A stretch of 64,000 nucleotides of DNA from Ktedonospora formicarum (GTDB lineage: Bacteria > Chloroflexota > Ktedonobacteria > Ktedonobacterales > Ktedonobacteraceae), in contig NZ_BNJF01000003.1 of assembly GCF_016587355.1 (NCBI RefSeq), positions 806,001-870,000 of the forward strand, in the 5' to 3' direction. Positions 60,504 through 64,000 of this stretch are shown piece after piece. Under the pieces are notes generated by a model that ran no database searches, was not told the DNA's origin, and worked only from the letters and a program-made list of their open reading frames with translations. Both the position numbers and the translations under genes were made by a program. Position 1 is the stretch's first letter; each line of letters begins with the position of its first letter.

Positions 60504-61709
60504 TCACTGCGTATCGTCGCCCTGCTTCGGGCTTCCGCTCATCTGCTTGGCCGTAGCCAGGACGACGATCTGCGAGAGCAGGTCTCCGACGACGTGCCCG
60601 AAGAACACGTAGAGACCGAGGTGGATGGCCTGGGACTGGCCGTGTCCGAGCACCGCTGCCATCAGGAAGCCCACACCCTGCGAGATGGGGCCGAGTGTGG
60701 AACCGCACATCGCGGCAAACGCTGCCTTGTTGACCCCCCACCAGTCTTCCTTCGTGCGCGGCCGACCGAAGGTGTTGACCCACACGACCAGCGTGGAGAG
60801 CCAGCAGCCACACCAGCCGATCAGAATGCCCGCCACGATCGAGCAGACCAACACGGAAGTGATCTGCCACGCCTGGGGGGACGTACCGGAGGCGAAGCCA
60901 CTGAACAGCAGGGCACCGTAGCCCGCGAAGAGGGCCAGGGAGATGCCCAGTATCCGTGGAACCCACCGCAGGTAGAACTCCTGGGAGAGCCGCAGCTTGG
61001 GACCGAAAGACCCAAAGAGCTGCGGGTCCTTGGCACGTACCTCCTGGAGGGTCGCACGAGCCTTCTCCTTCTCCTTACCACGCGCGACCCCAAACATGAA
61101 GATCCGGGTCAGAGCATACAGCACCGCGCCGGGCGGTTGCTGCAGCAACGCGTAGACGCCCGTCTTCACGGTGTCCACTGCGGTGTACGTGTAGAAGGAT
61201 GCCAGCAGGAATCCGGCCAGCCAGAAGCCGCCCCAGAGGCTGATCATGGTCAGGATCATGCCCCCGTAGGGGAGCGTGAGCGCGGCGTAGACCACGCGGA
61301 CCATGAACCGCAGGCGCTGCTGCGACTGGTTACGCTTCCTGAAGACCGGGATGAGCCTGTCGTCGATCCACCACATCCGCGCGATGTCCTTTTCGAGCGG
61401 CTTGACGGTGACGACGATGACGCGGGAGAAGAACATGGCGAAGCCACCACTGGCGATGGCGCTCCATGTGCCGGGGTCCTCCAGGAACAAGCCCCAGATC
61501 CGGTTGAGGAACCCGGGCAGGTGGAGGGTGTCGAGGTTGACCAACCCGACGCCCCCGGCGATGTAGAGAGCCAGTAGGGACAGAACAAAAGTTGTAAAAA
61601 GCACGCTAGCCATGAGACTCGGAACCCTGGTAGCCAGCCAGAAGTACCGGTTTTCTGTCTTGCGCGAGAGCCGGCCGAGCCAGCCCCTTGTGTGCCGCAA
61701 AGCACTCAC
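60504..61709 (-). CDS. polytopic membrane protein of cassette 2
   Basis: A 401-residue protein with about nine membrane segments, for example LMASVLFTTFVLSLLALYIA, SAIASGGFAMFFSRVIVVTV, LPYGGMILTMISLWGGFWLA and ISLALFAGYGALLFSG, and a C-terminal cytoplasmic tail. Charged loops (RARATLQEVRAKDPQLFG-like) separate them. I do not recognise the family; the C-terminal HLGLYVFFGHVVGDLLSQI recalls the membrane protein of cassette 1. The first codon is probably GTG and the ribosome binding site is weak, so the start is uncertain. Downstream of the GT4 gene with a hairpin between. Confidence 0.7.
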   Translation of the reverse strand: MSALRHTRGWLGRLSRKTENRYFWLATRVPSLMASVLFTTFVLSLLALYIAGGVGLVNLDTLHLPGFLNRIWGLFLEDPGTWSAIASGGFAMFFSRVIVVTVKPLEKDIARMWWIDDRLIPVFRKRNQSQQRLRFMVRVVYAALTLPYGGMILTMISLWGGFWLAGFLLASFYTYTAVDTVKTGVYALLQQPPGAVLYALTRIFMFGVARGKEKEKARATLQEVRAKDPQLFGSFGPKLRLSQEFYLRWVPRILGISLALFAGYGALLFSGFASGTSPQAWQITSVLVCSIVAGILIGWCGCWLSTLVVWVNTFGRPRTKEDWWGVNKAAFAAMCGSTLGPISQGVGFLMAAVLGHGQSQAIHLGLYVFFGHVVGDLLSQIVVLATAKQMSGSPKQGDDTQ

Positions 61710-61829
61710 CCCTTAGGGTCGATGGTGGATAAAAGGTGTTGCCTTTGTTGCCGTTGTGCTTGCAGAACTTGTTGAACTTGTTGTAAGGTTTTCCACTTTC
61801 TGAGTCGGAGTCGGACAGGGCAGGCGCCC

Positions 61830-61858
61830 GGGCGAGCCGTCATATGCTCGGCTCGCCC
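61830..61858 (-). terminator. hairpin between GT4 and membrane protein genes
   Basis: GGGCGAGCCG (61830-61839) and CGGCTCGCCC (61849-61858) pair perfectly. It lies between the GT4 stop at 61940 and the membrane protein start. Confidence 0.55.
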
Positions 61859-61939
61859 AGGACACCCATTGGTAATTGAATAAGTTGGATAAAACTTGGT
61901 TCCCGGTAGTATTTCCGAGAGCGTCAGGTAATCAGACCG

Positions 61940-63100
61940 TCAGCCCCGGAAGTTCCGGATCACCTCCCTGTAGATTCTGCCGTACCCCGCAGCCATTGCC
62001 CGCGCGGAGAACTTACGCTCGGCTCCAGCGCTGATGCGCTGCGCCAGGCGGTCCATGTCGCGAGACGACATGCGGTTGATGTCCCGGATGCGCTCCGCGA
62101 CCTTCCTGATGACCTCCCTGGAGTCGCCCCTGGGGACGATGAAGCCGCTTTCGCCGTCCTCAATCAGCTCCGGCATCGCCCCCTCGTTGGTGGCGATGAC
62201 GATGTTTCCTCGCCCCTGAGCCTCGACTGGCGTGTAGTTGAAGGGCTCGGGCTCCTGAAGAAGCGTCAGGTTGTACCGATGGCTGTCCAGCCACCTCAGC
62301 TTCTTCTTGAGGTCGTTGATGGTGCCTACGTCTTCGCCGAATCCCTGGTCGATGAAGTCCCGCTGGATTAGAGCTCGATACGCCCTTTGATCGCGGGTGT
62401 TGCAGATCCCCGCGGCCTGGAAGTGCTCTTCTCCAGCTTCCTTCGCCGCCTGGAAGGCGGGATAGAAGCCCTTGCGCGGCAACCAGGTCCCCAGGGTGCA
62501 ACCGCCCTCACGCTCGCCGTGCCACTGGTTGTCGAAGTACGTCTTCGGTAGCCCGTGGTGAACGACCCCGACGATCTTGAAGAAACTCGGGGCCGTCCGG
62601 CGCTCGTGCTCGCTGATCGCGATCGTCGGGAACTGGTTGATGATGCCGGCGTCCTTGCTCCGGTCCCAGCCGCTGGCGCCTGGGAGGAGCGACGGGTAGA
62701 CGGTGTGCTTGGTGATCACGACCGGTACCCTCAGCTCCAGCTCGCGGAGCCTCAGGAGAAGCTCGGTTTCGGAGTAGCTCAAGTGGACGTTGATGATCCT
62801 CCTGGCGTTCGGGCGCCGTGCCATCTCCCGCTCGAGCTTGCCGAGCATCTCTTCGTGCTTCTCGTGGGCCTTGTTAAGGTCCGTCCACGAGGTCCACTCC
62901 GACAGCGGTCGGCCCATGTCGATGAGCCTTGCTCCCCGCGGGAGTTCGCTTCCACGCGGCCCGGCCACGTAGACCGTCGCGCTGGACTGCTCGACCTGAC
63001 CCTCGACAAGGGTCGAGATCGCCTGCTGGGCTCCCCCGAAGGGGAGTTTGTACCAGGGAGTCCCTAGATGGTAGATCTCGTCGATCCCTGCGTAGGACAC
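61940..63100 (-). CDS. GT4-type glycosyltransferase
   Basis: A 386-residue GT-B enzyme. The N-terminal half has FGGAQQAISTLVEGQVEQ and NVHLSYSETELLLRLRELEL, then VVITKHTVYPSLLPG and FPTIAISEHERRTAP; the C-terminal half has the donor site LLQEPEPFNYTPVEAQGRGNIVIATNEGAMPELIEDGESGFIVP, the E-x7-E pattern of GT4. It moves a sugar from a nucleotide donor to an unknown acceptor. The GTG at 63100 follows GGAAGGA. First gene of cassette 2, placed like the OtsB-like gene in cassette 1. Confidence 0.85.
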   Translation of the reverse strand: MSYAGIDEIYHLGTPWYKLPFGGAQQAISTLVEGQVEQSSATVYVAGPRGSELPRGARLIDMGRPLSEWTSWTDLNKAHEKHEEMLGKLEREMARRPNARRIINVHLSYSETELLLRLRELELRVPVVITKHTVYPSLLPGASGWDRSKDAGIINQFPTIAISEHERRTAPSFFKIVGVVHHGLPKTYFDNQWHGEREGGCTLGTWLPRKGFYPAFQAAKEAGEEHFQAAGICNTRDQRAYRALIQRDFIDQGFGEDVGTINDLKKKLRWLDSHRYNLTLLQEPEPFNYTPVEAQGRGNIVIATNEGAMPELIEDGESGFIVPRGDSREVIRKVAERIRDINRMSSRDMDRLAQRISAGAERKFSARAMAAGYGRIYREVIRNFRG

Positions 63101-63204
63101 TACGGATCCTTCCGTTAGGAATGGGTAGGGGAACCTCTCGCGGTACTAATCGAGAGGCTTGGTGCAGGGTGAGAAAGTGGATAAAAGGTGTTGCTGGCTT
63201 TTAC

Positions 63205-63685
63205 TGTTCCCTTCTGTGAGTGGCTAAGTGGTTCCTGGCTACCGGATCAGGACCAGGAAGGAGAAGAGACGGTTCAGCTATTAAGAGCTGCTTCTCTCCT
63301 CTTTGGTCGCCCTGAGCACGGCAAAGTGAAGGCTCTGAAGCTCACGCTTCTAAGTCTCCTCTTCTTAAGCTGGGAAAACTACTTAGCGGTTTGAGGATAC
63401 GTGGATTAATAATTGAGGAATCACTAAATGCAATCCGCGCCTATGGCTGCGAGGATTGTTTGGGCGCTGCTCACATCTTGTACCGCAAGAGAGGGAAAGT
63501 CGAACTTCCGCGCCTACGGCTGCAAGGAAGCACTGTTATCCTGCTCAATCTTGTGTCAAGAGAGCTACACCGCTAATACTTTACACTTATCTCTGTAGCA
63601 TATTTTTGCGAAAAATACAACTCTTAATATGCGTGAGAAGGCCCCCAACGAGGTTCATTTGTTCTATATTTTTTATCGTATTCGG
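63205..63685 (-). repeat. long leader repeat of cassette 2
   Basis: Second copy of the repeat at 59531-60100 (same ordered blocks; GAAGCTCACGCTTC at 63337-63350, TTCCTGG...CCAGGAA at 63232-63259). It lacks an internal 50-60 bp hairpin arm present in copy 1, leaving CAGCTCTTAATAGCTG in its place. On the minus strand it leads into the GT4 gene. Confidence 0.8.
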
Positions 63686-63809
63686 TGGATTTGAGGCGTG
63701 AAGCGAGCAACCTATAAAGAGTAAGGGTATTATGCTTCATGCTTCATTGTGAGTAATGCTTCTCTTTCAATCTTCTCTAGTAAACAACGTGAATATGAGC
63801 GAAACTAGA

Positions 63810-64000
63810 TCATAACCACCCTTTTTGTTCGGCAATGTGTGCCGCTTCCATACGATTACGCGCGCCCAATTTCTGCATTGCGGCAGATAGGTGATTGCGA
63901 ACGGTCCCTTCGGACAAGCTCAGGCGCGTGGAGATCTCGGCGTGACTGAGTCCTGGGAGCGCGGCGCTGAGCACCTCTCGCTCTCGGTGAGTCAGGGGGT
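63810..64000 (-). CDS. LuxR-type response regulator, C-terminal part (cut by window edge)
   Basis: A frame open at the window edge ends in TGA at 63810-63812. Its 63 residues form a full LuxR helix-turn-helix: LTHREREVLSAALPGL, then AEISTRLSLSEGTVRNHLSAAMQKLGARNRMEAAHIA. The NarL/FixJ type of response regulator is likely, with its receiver domain outside the window. Confidence 0.85.
   Translation of the reverse strand, partial: PLTHREREVLSAALPGLSHAEISTRLSLSEGTVRNHLSAAMQKLGARNRMEAAHIAEQKGWL

Noticed and set aside
60594..61577. 327-codon plus-strand frame
   Set aside because: Shadow of the membrane protein on the other strand; low-complexity charged composition.
49500..63110. Contamination or misassembly as the source of the GC-rich blocks
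   Set aside because: Not excluded, but the two cassettes share host-like AT-richer leaders and border repeats, and the transitions are gradual in intergenic DNA. Read coverage over 49.5, 55.5, 59.5 and 63.1 kb would settle it.
63130..63165. Similarity to the 3' end of 23S rRNA (GGTACTAATCGAGAGGCTTGG is split here as GGTACTAAT and GAGGCTTGG)
   Set aside because: The match covers only about 20 bases with a gap and does not extend upstream into conserved 23S sequence. CTCTCG/CGAGAG also simply forms a hairpin. Treated as chance.

Overview
The window reads as accessory DNA from a large-genome Chloroflexota bacterium, most likely of the Ktedonobacteria type. This is an inference from the very large MalT/SARP-type and NB-ARC/LuxR regulators, a DUF2975-XRE pair, an NHLP-clan small protein, an IS5-like element and many short palindromic repeats. 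Most of the window is of moderate GC. Three blocks (about 49.5-50.3, 55.5-59.5 and 60.3-63.1 kb) are visibly GC-richer and look acquired.

Layout. 0-9 kb: MFS exporter, flavin monooxygenase, ArsR/SRPBCC pair, PIG-L deacetylase, DinB/ClbS-like protein and three NTF2/SnoaL-like proteins. 9.1-11.7 kb: acetyl-CoA carboxyltransferase subunits AccD and AccA. 12-19.3 kb: DUF2975-XRE pair, HPP membrane protein, an 1133-residue regulator, and two small peptide genes (one with a duplicated 14-residue tail, one NHLP-clan). 19.7-47.1 kb: a biosynthetic gene cluster. It holds an azoreductase-like flavoprotein, a GMC oxidoreductase, five DUF1702 genes (one frameshifted), an NB-ARC/LuxR regulator, a cation/proton antiporter, one KS-AT-DH-KR-ACP polyketide synthase, a type II thioesterase, three related flavin-dependent halogenase-like proteins and a ferredoxin. 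Divergent from these are a free-standing malonyltransferase with a coupled 63-residue protein, a MarR regulator and a P450. 47.1-49.5 kb: an IS5-like element, a second DinB/ClbS-like gene and a RidA protein. 49.5-55.4 kb: a GC-rich membrane protein, a MarR-beta-sheet fusion regulator and a second, compact RNA polymerase beta' subunit. 55.5-63.7 kb: two GC-rich cassettes (OtsB-like, membrane protein, OtsA-like; then GT4 and membrane protein), each preceded by the same roughly 0.5-kb leader. The window ends in a LuxR-type regulator.

How it may work. AccD/AccA would make malonyl-CoA; the free-standing and built-in AT domains would load it. The single-module PKS probably acts iteratively to give a reduced or polyene-like chain released with help from the type II thioesterase. 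The halogenase-like flavoproteins, GMC oxidoreductase, ferredoxin and P450 would tailor it. DUF1702 proteins are known as companions (E3-type) of enediyne PKS genes, as are GMC-type E9 proteins. Here they accompany a PKS with a different domain order and without the other enediyne hallmarks, so this looks like an undescribed DUF1702-dependent pathway. The genes from about 43.8 to 26.1 kb on the minus strand are tightly packed, several with 4-bp overlaps, and are probably one operon.

Two further signals stand out: a family of six long hairpins sitting in gene-sense orientation, mostly just 5' of genes, with a compensatory base-pair change; and a duplicated structured leader driving the GC-rich cassettes.
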